The notes under the pieces were generated by a model. The model did not search any database. It worked only from the letters and a program-made list of their open reading frames with translations, and was not told the origin of the DNA. A stretch of 22,174 bases of DNA, from positions 1 to 22,174 of the forward strand of contig DASRJH010000347.1 in NCBI GenBank assembly GCA_035649575.1. The letters run 5' to 3'. Source of the DNA: DASVAL01 sp035649575. Its GTDB lineage: Bacteria; Planctomycetota; UBA1135; UBA2386. Positions within the stretch are counted from its first letter, which is position 1, and each line of letters starts with the position of its first letter. Below, piece after piece: positions 13,938 to 21,653 of this stretch. A program made the translations under genes and the position numbers.

Positions 13938-14284
13938 CGCGGTATCACCGCGCAGCTCGGAATGCGCGAGCTGGGGCTCGGCGCGGTCGCGAAGATCTGG
14001 GTGCAGTGAATCGGTGACATCGGCGCTTGCGCCGAGGCTTCAAGAATGCGCGAGGGCGCGCCGATTCACGACTGCACACCGCAGCCCATCAGGGGAGATG
14101 GGGGCGGTGGTGCGCAGACTGTGCGGGATCAGGGGTCTGCGCACTGGCGTGCGCCGGGTGGGGGCCCGGCGCACGGCAGGTGAGCATCGTGGGATGGTCA
14201 TGGGGGTGGCCACCTGCGGTCGGGCACCCGCGGTGCCTCGCAACGCCGCGGGAATGCCTTTCGCGGCGGAAAGTACCTTTCGCC
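13938..14284 (+). ncRNA. Hairpin-rich intergenic region, candidate structured RNA
   Basis: No gene is convincing here, yet perfect inverted repeats follow one another. CGCGGT/ACCGCG pair at 13938-13952 and CAGCTCG/CGAGCTG at 13953-13973. A 5+9-bp stem (GTGCA and GTGAATCGG, 14001-14014, with 14061-14077) encloses TCGGCGC/GCGCCGA (14020-14035). CCCATC/GATGGG follow at 14085-14102, GTGCGCAGAC/GTCTGCGCAC at 14110-14144, and an 11-bp stem at 14148-14158/14165-14175. GCAGGTG/CACCTGC lie at 14176-14217, GGCACC/GGTGCC at 14223-14237, GCCGCG/CGCGGC at 14245-14267 and AAAG/CTTT with flanking GGC/GCC near 14265-14284. The octamer ATCAGGGG occurs twice (14088, 14128). The strand is unknown; plus is given because the lipoprotein gene starts soon after. 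I recognise no known RNA class (RNase P, tmRNA, 6S and SRP signatures are absent). It could be a leader, an sRNA or DNA-level structure. Confidence 0.4.
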
Positions 14285-14342
14285 ACGCAGTGCTCTGCCG
14301 GCGTGCTCGACGGCGACGCGCCCGATGCAGTATCACACGCGC

Positions 14343-16619
14343 ATGCGCGGTTCCGTCACGTCCATGCTGCTGCTCGGTGCGATGGCCGTGGCGTGCAGGT
14401 CCACAGCAATCGATCAGGCGGTCCGGCGGGATCCCTCGCAAGGGCCGCCCGCGACGATCGTCGACCTGCCTTGGTCGGAATCACCGGCGGATCGTGCGTC
14501 GCTCGCGGCACGTGGACTGTTCGAGCGCGGGCAGCAGAGGCAGGCCCTCGACATGCTCGAGGGCGTGTTGGCCGGACAGCCGAGGCACGCCGACGCGTGT
14601 CGCCTGCGCCAGGACATCCTGCGCGAACGCGGGCGGCGCGGCGTGCTCTGGTACGAGGCCGAACGGGCCCTCGAGAAGGACCCGAACGACGGCCTCTACC
14701 TCTACCTCTTCGGCCGGCTCGTCTCCGACCAGGACCGCAAGAGGCAGAGCTTCTGGCGCGCAGCGGAGGTGTCGCCGCAGCTGCTGTGGCCATGGCTCGG
14801 CCTCGCGCACACGCTGCGTGGGCCGGATCCCGCGAATTCGCTCGCGAACTACGAGCGGCTCTATGCGGCGGCGGGCAGCCACCCGCTCGTGGGCATCGCC
14901 TATGCCGCGATGCTGCGCGAGCGCGAGCAATACGACGCCGCGATCCCGATCTACACCAGCCTGCAGCAGGACGCGCGAGTACCCGGCGTCGGCGACCTCG
15001 GACTCGCGCAGTCCTGGCTGGCGCAGAACGACCGCAGCAAGGCATGGGGGGCGTTGCTCGCGGCTTTGCGACAGCGGCCGTTCGATGCGGGCGTGCAGGG
15101 ATTGCTCGTCGGCTGGCTGCACGCCGGCGCGAGCGACGAGCAGGTGGGGCAGGTGTTCGACGCGTTGCGCGAGGATCCCGAGCGCATGCGCGTGTTCGGC
15201 GCGGGGGACGGAGCGCTCGCGCTTGCGGAGCTGCTGAAGCGCGTGAACCAACCGCTGGCCGTGCGGTCGCTGCTCGAGGAGGAGAAGGTCGGGCCGCGCT
15301 CGCCCGTCTTGCGGCGGCTGCAGCGCCGTGTGTTGCTCGGCCTCGGCGAGGTGGATGCCTTCCTGGAGCTCGTCCGCGCCGATGTGCCCGAGCACGTCGT
15401 GCTCGCCGAGCCGAACGAATTGCGCAACCGCTGGCTCTCGCTGCTGCGGGGTCCGTGGTCCGGTCCGAACGCGCTCGCTTCGGCCGACCAAGGCGTCGAG
15501 CTGCTCGAACGCCTGCGCGACGTCGGCTGGCTCGACGAGGTCGAGCTCGCCGCGTCATGGGCGCTGCGCCGCTGGCCCGAGGCGGCGCCGCGCATCCAGT
15601 CGCTCTGCGACGAAGCGCGGCGCGAGCTGGCGTTCGAATCGGGCGTGCGCCGACTGCTGTATCGCGGTGGCGAGAATGCCACGGCCTCGATCGAGACGGT
15701 GCTCGAACGCATGCAAGAGTTGTCCGTGCGTCTGCTCGGGCGCGACGTGGTCGGCAAGCCGACGATCTACTCGGTGCCGATGGTGGGGCAGATGCTCGAC
15801 CCGTTCACCGGTTCGCTGGCGGAGCACCTCGACTGCTACAACCGTCACTTCGTGCTCGGTTGCCGCGCCGGTGGCGCGGTCGAGGGCATGCTCGTGATGC
15901 GCCTCTCGCTGTCGGAGCTGCCGTGGTCGGCGGACCTCGAGCTGCCGGGCCGTTGCTTCGAGGTCATCGGCATCGACCGCGATCTGAGATCCGTGACGTC
16001 GGATCTGGCCGGCGTCGCGCTGCTGAACCACTTCCTCATCGACTTCGATTCCGTGCGCGAATGGGCGCGCGCCGTGGCCGAGCGGCGGCGGATCGCAGCC
16101 GAGGACGGCAACGCGCTGCTGACCGACCCGCTGCCGCAGGGAGCCGGCGAGGATCCGGTCGACGTCGCGTGGCGCCTCGCGGTGCTGTCTCCCGTGCAGG
16201 ACACGGATCTCGAGTCCGCCGTGCTCGACACGATCCGGCACCACGAACGGCAACATCTCAAGGATTCGTCCCACTTCCTGCCCATCGAGAGCAACCTCTG
16301 GCGCGGTCTGGGCCTCTTGCTGCAGTTCGGCCTGTCGCCCTCGGCGATCGAGGCCGAGATGGAGCGTCGCGCGGAACTGGCGTCGCTGGCGGTCTCGCCG
16401 CACACCGAGCTCGTGCTGGCCCACATTGCCGATTTCCTCAGCGAGCCCGGTGTCCGCTCGCCGCACCACCGCGGCTTCGGGGCACTTGGCCGCGAGCTGG
16501 CGGCAGAACTGCAGGTCCTGGGTCTGTCACCGCTCGCGAGCTCGCCGAGCCGGTGGCACGCCGTGGCGCCGGAGCTGGTGCGGCAGGCGGCGCGCCGGTT
16601 GCTCGACCGCCTGCCCTGA
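14343..16619 (+). CDS. TPR-like lipoprotein with an HExxH motif
   Basis: From ATG 14343 the 758-aa protein begins with a lipoprotein signal, MRGSVTSMLLLGAMAVAC, with Cys18 the likely lipid site; ATG 14325 would add six residues. Residues ~40-460 are helical and TPR-like (for example ARGLFERGQQRQALDMLEGV and AAMLREREQYDAAIPIYTSL). A different C-terminal domain (about 470-758) contains YSVPMVGQMLDPFTG, LDCYNRHFVLG and, at 634-638, HERQH within TIRHHERQHLKD. HExxH is the zinc site of many metallopeptidases. An acidic helix 34-36 residues later (EAEMERRAELASL, E672/E674) could give the third ligand as in gluzincins. I do not recognise the family, and peptidase activity is an inference. It is probably anchored in the outer or inner membrane facing the periplasm. 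It stands alone between two non-coding gaps. Confidence 0.85.
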   Translation: MRGSVTSMLLLGAMAVACRSTAIDQAVRRDPSQGPPATIVDLPWSESPADRASLAARGLFERGQQRQALDMLEGVLAGQPRHADACRLRQDILRERGRRGVLWYEAERALEKDPNDGLYLYLFGRLVSDQDRKRQSFWRAAEVSPQLLWPWLGLAHTLRGPDPANSLANYERLYAAAGSHPLVGIAYAAMLREREQYDAAIPIYTSLQQDARVPGVGDLGLAQSWLAQNDRSKAWGALLAALRQRPFDAGVQGLLVGWLHAGASDEQVGQVFDALREDPERMRVFGAGDGALALAELLKRVNQPLAVRSLLEEEKVGPRSPVLRRLQRRVLLGLGEVDAFLELVRADVPEHVVLAEPNELRNRWLSLLRGPWSGPNALASADQGVELLERLRDVGWLDEVELAASWALRRWPEAAPRIQSLCDEARRELAFESGVRRLLYRGGENATASIETVLERMQELSVRLLGRDVVGKPTIYSVPMVGQMLDPFTGSLAEHLDCYNRHFVLGCRAGGAVEGMLVMRLSLSELPWSADLELPGRCFEVIGIDRDLRSVTSDLAGVALLNHFLIDFDSVREWARAVAERRRIAAEDGNALLTDPLPQGAGEDPVDVAWRLAVLSPVQDTDLESAVLDTIRHHERQHLKDSSHFLPIESNLWRGLGLLLQFGLSPSAIEAEMERRAELASLAVSPHTELVLAHIADFLSEPGVRSPHHRGFGALGRELAAELQVLGLSPLASSPSRWHAVAPELVRQAARRLLDRLP

Positions 16620-16748
16620 GCTCGAGCGGGAAGTGACGCCCGTGGGACCCCGGAACTAGTTGCAGACCCGTCGGGAGGGTACGTTAGTTGTATGCGTAGC
16701 CGTGCGCTGCGGCCGTCCCCCTCGCGGCTGAACAATCCGGAGATCGTC

Positions 16749-17540
16749 ATGAACCGTTCCCTGCCCTGCTGCCTGTCCGCGCTGGTCGCCTTGCTGGGTT
16801 CGCTGCCGGCGGTGGCTCAGGATCCCGCGCCCGCCAAGGGCCCCGACAAGGAAGTCGCCGAGAAGATCGAAACGCTGAAGGACATCGTGCTCGACAAGAA
16901 GTTCGCGCGCGACGCCGAGGGGGTGCAGATCATCGATCGGCTGCTGGAGAAGACGAAAGCCGGCCTCGACGAGAAGGACCAGCAGGCGATCGTGAAGGCG
17001 CTCGAAGGCGTGTTCATGGCGGGACCCAAGGTGCGTCAGCCCGACAAGCCGGAGCTCTACAACGGAGCCGCGGCAGCCCTCGGCTACTGCGGCGTGGAGG
17101 GCGCCAAGGTGCTCAAGAACGTCTACCTCAACAAGCGCTTCCCCGAGCGAAAGGAGTGGCTGCCGCTGCGCGAGCTGCTGCTCAAGTACCTCGGGCGCAC
17201 CAAGGACGAGTCGCAGGTGAAGTTCCTCGTCAAGGAGGCGCGCAGCCACCACGAAGCAGCGCTGCAGGCCGCGGCAGGTGAGGCGCTCGGCAACTTCGAC
17301 GAGTCGAAGGAGCCGATCCGCAAGGAGATCGTCTCCGAGCTCATGATCACCTACGGCGAGCTCTCCGAGAAGGCCGGGCAGCTCGGTTCGCAGAACATCG
17401 AGGCGCAGAACGCGCAGGACCGCCTCGCCGCGCTGCGGGACAAGTGGAACACGACGCTCGGCAAGCTCACGCGCCAGACTTTCGCCACGTTCCGCGAATG
17501 GCAGGCCTGGTACAACAAGAACAAGGCGCAGCCCTGGTAG
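16749..17540 (+). CDS. Secreted helical-repeat (HEAT-like) protein
   Basis: ATG 16749 is chosen because GGAGA lies 5 bases upstream and the signal peptide starts there (MNRSLPCCLSALVALLGSLPAVAQ). The 263-aa product is rich in Lys, Glu and Ala and is predicted all-helical. Helix pairs such as YNGAAAALGYCGVEGAKVLK and HHEAALQAAAGEALGNFDES look like HEAT repeats. The end, TFREWQAWYNKNKAQPW, repeats the W-x-x-W theme seen in the HEAT protein at 669-2024. No enzyme motif is visible; it is probably a periplasmic scaffold. The 129 bases upstream hold a TTGCAG at 16660-16665 but no convincing -10. The next gene begins 50 bases downstream in the same direction. Confidence 0.78.
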   Translation: MNRSLPCCLSALVALLGSLPAVAQDPAPAKGPDKEVAEKIETLKDIVLDKKFARDAEGVQIIDRLLEKTKAGLDEKDQQAIVKALEGVFMAGPKVRQPDKPELYNGAAAALGYCGVEGAKVLKNVYLNKRFPERKEWLPLRELLLKYLGRTKDESQVKFLVKEARSHHEAALQAAAGEALGNFDESKEPIRKEIVSELMITYGELSEKAGQLGSQNIEAQNAQDRLAALRDKWNTTLGKLTRQTFATFREWQAWYNKNKAQPW

Positions 17541-17590
17541 CCGATTCCGCGGGAAGCCAGCGGACCCCAGGCCGTCGGAGTCGACCATCG

Positions 17591-18697
17591 ATGCGCCGTT
17601 GGCTGTGGTCCTGTTGCTGGGTGTCCGCAATCACCGCCATCGGCGGGCTCGTCTACGAGACGCGCCGCCTGGCCGAGCTGGCGGGCCACTTCGAGGCGCA
17701 GGCACGGCTAGCTCGCCAGGCGGCCCAGAGCAGCGCGAGAGCCGAGCCGGTGGCGAACGCACCCGCGGCCGAGGCCGTCGACACGGCTCAGGCCGCCACC
17801 GTGGCCAGACTCGAAGCAGCCCTCGCGTCGAGCCAGCAGCAGCTGCAGGCGATGGCACAAGCGCTCGAGTCGCGCAAAGCAGAGATCGCCAAGGCCGCCG
17901 CCGAAGCCGAAGCACAGGCGCAGCGCGCGCAAGCCCCGATGCCCGAGGGGGTGCGGCTCTGTCTGCAGGCGCTGCACGAGTGTCTGCGCGTCGAGGGCTA
18001 CACGGGCCAGCGATTCCTCTCGGCGCGCAGTCTCGACGGCGAGGGTCTGCACGACGTGGAACTGATCGAGGTCGACGCCGATGGACTTGGTGCCGCGTTC
18101 CTGCACGCCGGCCGCATGACGGCCGAGCTCGACCGTGGCAAGGGCAGGTTCGTGTTGACGTTCTTCGACGGTTTCCGCACCGCGGCAGGCGAACGGCAGA
18201 AGCTCCTCCCCGATGGCTGGCCACTCGTGTTCGCGCCGGTCGACGGGCGCCTGATCGAGCAACGCCTGCCGTATCTGGTGCGCGTCGTCGGCGTCTATCC
18301 GGATCCCGATGCGGCGCCGGACCGCCGTCTCACGGATGTCGATCCGATGACGCGCCGGCAATGGCTCGAACGGCTCGACCGGCTGCTCGATACGGCCTCC
18401 ACGCCGCACCACCTGCGGGTCAATCGCTTCCGCGGCATGCACGACGGTTATTTCTTGACGGCAGAGGTCGTGGGGACCGACGACCGGTTCCGCCTCGTGG
18501 CGAGTGCCCATTGCGAGAAGCTCGCGGTAGAGGTCGACCAGGCGGCTGGCATCGTTTCGCTGCTGCTGAAGAGCGGCGTCTTGCGCAGCGGCGGCGTGGA
18601 GTCGACCATCACGGCCGAGGGCTTTCGCATGCTGCTCGGCAACGTGACTCCAAAACAGGCGAGCGACACCATGTTCGGCATGGTCGTTTCGAAGTGA
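17591..18697 (+). CDS. Membrane-anchored coiled-coil protein of unknown function
   Basis: The 368-aa protein starts at ATG 17591, where a single membrane helix follows directly (MRRWLWSCCWVSAITAIGGL). Residues ~25-118 are Ala/Gln/Glu-rich and very likely coiled coil (for example ASSQQQLQAMAQALESRKAE). The C-terminal part (about 120-368) is a mixed alpha/beta domain with FLSARSLDGEGLHDVELIEV, FVLTFFDGFRT and YLVRVVGVYPDPDAAPDRRL. I recognise no family and no catalytic motif. The layout of anchor, coiled coil and soluble domain suggests a periplasmic envelope protein. Its TGA overlaps the ispA ATG by one base, so it is probably the first gene of the ispA-dxs-nadK unit, occupying the place where xseB often lies in other bacteria. 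It shows no resemblance to XseB, which is only about 80 residues long. Confidence 0.8.
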   Translation: MRRWLWSCCWVSAITAIGGLVYETRRLAELAGHFEAQARLARQAAQSSARAEPVANAPAAEAVDTAQAATVARLEAALASSQQQLQAMAQALESRKAEIAKAAAEAEAQAQRAQAPMPEGVRLCLQALHECLRVEGYTGQRFLSARSLDGEGLHDVELIEVDADGLGAAFLHAGRMTAELDRGKGRFVLTFFDGFRTAAGERQKLLPDGWPLVFAPVDGRLIEQRLPYLVRVVGVYPDPDAAPDRRLTDVDPMTRRQWLERLDRLLDTASTPHHLRVNRFRGMHDGYFLTAEVVGTDDRFRLVASAHCEKLAVEVDQAAGIVSLLLKSGVLRSGGVESTITAEGFRMLLGNVTPKQASDTMFGMVVSK

Positions 18698-19635
18698 TGG
18701 CGGCCCAGCCATCGCGTGCGTTCCTCGCGTTCGTGCAGGAATGGTCGGGCCCGGTCGAGCAGGCGTTGCTCGAGCTGTTGCCACCAAAGACCGCGGTGCC
18801 GCAGCGCCTGCACGAGGCGATGCACTACGCGCTGTTCCCGGGTGGCAAACGTTTGCGCCCGATGTTGGTGCTGCTCGGCTGCCGTGCTCTCGGCGGTGAT
18901 TGCAAGCGTGCGCTGCGGGCTGCGGCTGCGCTCGAGTGCCTGCACACCTACAGCCTCGTGCACGACGATCTGCCGTGCATGGACGACGACGACCTGCGAC
19001 GCGGGCGGCCGGCCTGTCACAAGGTCTACGGTGAGGCTCTCGCGCTGCTCGCCGGGGATGCGCTGCTCACCTTGGCGATGGAGGGTGCGGCGAGCGCCGG
19101 TGCGCCGGCGGTCGCCGAGCTCGCGCGCGCGGCCGGCAGCCTCGGCATGGTCGGTGGTCAGGTCGAGGACCTCGCGGCCGAGCGCGAGCCCGACCGGCAC
19201 GACCTGGCCCGCGTGCAATGGATCCACGATCACAAGACGGGCGCCCTGATCACTGCCTCGCTGCTCGTGGGCGCCCATGCGGGGGCCGGGGAAGCGGGGC
19301 CTCCCGCAGCAGCGCTCGGACAGCTCCGGCGATTTGGCGACCTGCTCGGCAGGGCCTTCCAGATCGCCGACGATTGCCTCGATCTGACCGGTACGGCCCA
19401 CGAACTGGGCAAGAACCCACTGGCCGACGTGGCACGCGGCAAGCTGACCTGGCCCGCCATAGTCGGGCTCGAACAGAGCCTTGCGACCGCCCGACAGCTC
19501 GCCGCGGAGGCCTCTCTGCTCGCTGCCATGGTGGTCGCAGCTGCATCCCAGGGCCCGGGTCCCGGGCCCACGCTGGACGCGGCGGTCGGCCTGCTGCAAG
19601 ATGCCGCGTCCTATGCCGTGGAACGCCGCCGCTGA
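18697..19635 (+). CDS. ispA: Polyprenyl (farnesyl/geranylgeranyl) diphosphate synthase
   Basis: This is a short-chain trans-prenyltransferase that condenses isopentenyl diphosphate with allylic diphosphates in the cytosol. The 312-aa product shows the family order: GGKRLRPML (IPP-binding Lys/Arg), the first Asp-rich motif DDLPCMDDDDLRRGRP, HKVYGEALALLAGDALL, GGQVEDL, KTGALITAS, and the second Asp-rich motif DDCLDLTGT followed by GKNPLADVARGKLT. All metal-binding Asp are present. The IspA-like spacing (DDxxxxDxxxRRG) and the context with dxs favour farnesyl diphosphate synthase; product length cannot be read with certainty. ATG 18697 overlaps the preceding stop (TGATG); a GTG directly before it is also possible. 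dxs follows after about 50 bases. Confidence 0.94.
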   Translation: MAAQPSRAFLAFVQEWSGPVEQALLELLPPKTAVPQRLHEAMHYALFPGGKRLRPMLVLLGCRALGGDCKRALRAAAALECLHTYSLVHDDLPCMDDDDLRRGRPACHKVYGEALALLAGDALLTLAMEGAASAGAPAVAELARAAGSLGMVGGQVEDLAAEREPDRHDLARVQWIHDHKTGALITASLLVGAHAGAGEAGPPAAALGQLRRFGDLLGRAFQIADDCLDLTGTAHELGKNPLADVARGKLTWPAIVGLEQSLATARQLAAEASLLAAMVVAAASQGPGPGPTLDAAVGLLQDAASYAVERRR

Positions 19636-19685
19636 ACCCGCTGCGGTGGGCGGGCCACAATCACGAATGCCTGTTGGAGCTGGAC

Positions 19686-21647
19686 TTGGACCAACCATCG
19701 CCGACCCCCCTGTTCGATCAGGTCGACAGCCCCGCTGACCTCAAGAAGATCCCGCGCGAGCAATTGCCGGCTTTGTGCGCCGAACTGCGCAAGGTCATCC
19801 TCGATACCGTCTCGGTGACCGGTGGGCACCTGGGCTCGGGCATGGGCGTCGTCGAGCTGACGGTCGCGTTGCATTACCTGTTCGACTTCCGGGACGACCG
19901 CCTGGTCTGGGACGTCGGCCACCAGTGTTACCCGCACAAGCTGCTGACCGGACGCAAGACGCGATTCCACACGCTGCGTCAGAAGGGCGGCCTCAGCGGC
20001 TTCTCGAACAAGTGGGAGTCCCCATACGACGTCTACCTGATGGGCCACGCGGGTACGGCAGCCTCGGCCGCGCTCGGCGTCGCGATGGGCGATCGCATGC
20101 AGGGCAGGAAGCGTCACTCGGTGGCGGTCGTCGGCGACGCCGCGATGGGCTGCGGCGTGGCCTTCGAAGCGCTCAATCACGCGGGTTCGCTCGAGAAGGA
20201 GCGCCTGCTCGTCATCCTCAACGACAACCGTTGGTCGATCGCCAAGACAGTCGGCGCGCTCTCGCGCCACCTGAACAAGCTGCGCTCGGGCAGCTTCTAC
20301 AATCGCGCCAAGGACGCGATGCGCCACCTGATCCAGTCGATTCCGCTGGTCGGCAGGGACATCGACCAGAAGCTCGGTGATGCGGTCGACATGCTCAAGA
20401 ACATGGTCATGCCGGGCCACATCTTCGAAGAGCTCGGTTTCCGCTACTTCGGGCCCATCGACGGGCACGACGTGGGGGAACTGCTCGAGGCGCTCGGCAA
20501 CGTGCAGAAGCTCGACGGCGTCGTGCTGCTGCACGTGCGGACCGAGAAGGGCAAGGGCGTGCCGGGCAGCGAGGAGCGTTACGACCGCGCACACGCCGCG
20601 AAGCCGCAGCCCCACACCGCGAAGAAGAAACCCGAGAAGGTGCCCGTGGAGCCCTGCGTGCTGCAGCCGGCCGTTCCGCAAGCACGGCCGGGGCGTTCGT
20701 GGACCGAGTGGTTCGGCGAAGGCCTGCAGCACCTCGCCGAGAAGGACCCGCGCGTGATCGCGATCACTGCCGCGATGCCGGACGGCACGGGGCTCATGGA
20801 GTTCCGCGACAAGTTCCCGGACCGCTTCGTCGACGCGGGCATCGCCGAGCAGCACGCCGTCGCCTTGGCTTCGGGCATGGCGACGGCCGGCATGCGGCCC
20901 GTCTGCGCGATCTACTCGACGTTCCTGCAGCGCGGTTACGACCAGGTCTTCCAGGAAGTGATCCTGCAGCGCCTGCCCGTCGTGTTCGCGATGGACCGCG
21001 GCGGACTCGTCGGCGAGGACGGCGCGACGCACAACGGCCTCTACGATCTCTCCTACCTGCGCTGCATGCCCGGCATCGTGCTCATGGCGCCGAAGGACGG
21101 CCCCGAGCTGCACGAGATGCTGCAGTTCGCGATCTCGCTGCCGGGACCGTGTGGCATCCGCTATGCGCGCGGCAACGCACCTGGCTTTCACGAACTGCTC
21201 GGCTGGCACGGCCGGCACGAGCCGCTGCAGCTCGGCCGCATGGAGATCCTGCGCGATGGCGCCGATGGCGCCGTGATCGCCTACGGTCACATGGTGCAGA
21301 CGGCGCTCGAGGCGGCGGCCCTGCTCGACAAGCGCGGCGTGCACATCGAGGTCGTCAACGCGCGCTTCTGCAAACCGCTCGACGAGAAGGGCATTCTCGC
21401 GGTCTGCGACCGGCACGATCGCGTCGTCACGCTCGAGGACCACTCGCGCGTCGGCGGTTTCGGCAGCACAGTGCTCGAGTGCCTCGCCTGCCACGGCCCG
21501 GTCCGCGCGCAGGTGCAGGTCATGGGTGTGCCCGACGAGATCTTCGAACACATGAGCAGGAACCAGATCCTCGAGCACTGCGGGCTGACGGCTGCGCACG
21601 TGGTGGAGCGCTTCGTCGCCGAGAAGACGGCCCCGGCGGTGCGCTGA
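19686..21647 (+). CDS. dxs: 1-deoxy-D-xylulose-5-phosphate synthase
   Basis: This is the first enzyme of the MEP isoprenoid pathway, joining pyruvate and glyceraldehyde 3-phosphate with thiamine diphosphate. No ATG fits; TTG 19686 is chosen because GGAG lies 6 bases upstream (TTG 19674 is the alternative), giving 653 aa. Motifs in order are TGGHLGSGMGVVELTVALHY, DVGHQCYPHKLLTGR, GDAAMGCGVAFEALNHAG, LNDNRWSI, GPIDGHD, the Glu-bearing AGIAEQHAVALASGMA, DRGGLVGEDGATHNG and GIRYARG. The thiamine motif, normally GDG...N, reads GDA here, while the Asp and the later NDN remain. About 40 residues around KKKPEKVPVEP form a charged linker between the first and second domains. It is probably co-transcribed with ispA and nadK; only 6 bases separate it from nadK. 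Confidence 0.96.
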   Translation: MDQPSPTPLFDQVDSPADLKKIPREQLPALCAELRKVILDTVSVTGGHLGSGMGVVELTVALHYLFDFRDDRLVWDVGHQCYPHKLLTGRKTRFHTLRQKGGLSGFSNKWESPYDVYLMGHAGTAASAALGVAMGDRMQGRKRHSVAVVGDAAMGCGVAFEALNHAGSLEKERLLVILNDNRWSIAKTVGALSRHLNKLRSGSFYNRAKDAMRHLIQSIPLVGRDIDQKLGDAVDMLKNMVMPGHIFEELGFRYFGPIDGHDVGELLEALGNVQKLDGVVLLHVRTEKGKGVPGSEERYDRAHAAKPQPHTAKKKPEKVPVEPCVLQPAVPQARPGRSWTEWFGEGLQHLAEKDPRVIAITAAMPDGTGLMEFRDKFPDRFVDAGIAEQHAVALASGMATAGMRPVCAIYSTFLQRGYDQVFQEVILQRLPVVFAMDRGGLVGEDGATHNGLYDLSYLRCMPGIVLMAPKDGPELHEMLQFAISLPGPCGIRYARGNAPGFHELLGWHGRHEPLQLGRMEILRDGADGAVIAYGHMVQTALEAAALLDKRGVHIEVVNARFCKPLDEKGILAVCDRHDRVVTLEDHSRVGGFGSTVLECLACHGPVRAQVQVMGVPDEIFEHMSRNQILEHCGLTAAHVVERFVAEKTAPAVR

Positions 21648-21653
21648 GGCCGC

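Noticed and set aside
14265..14280. Resemblance of GGAAAGTACC to the RNase P RNA motif GGAAAGTCC
   Set aside because: The neighbouring conserved blocks of RNase P RNA (such as ACAGAA near the 3' end) are absent and the match is short.
14027..16636. Alternative plus-strand frame across the hairpin region and the lipoprotein gene
   Set aside because: Arg/Ala-rich shadow of the 14343-16619 gene; the true frame has a lipobox and a normal composition.
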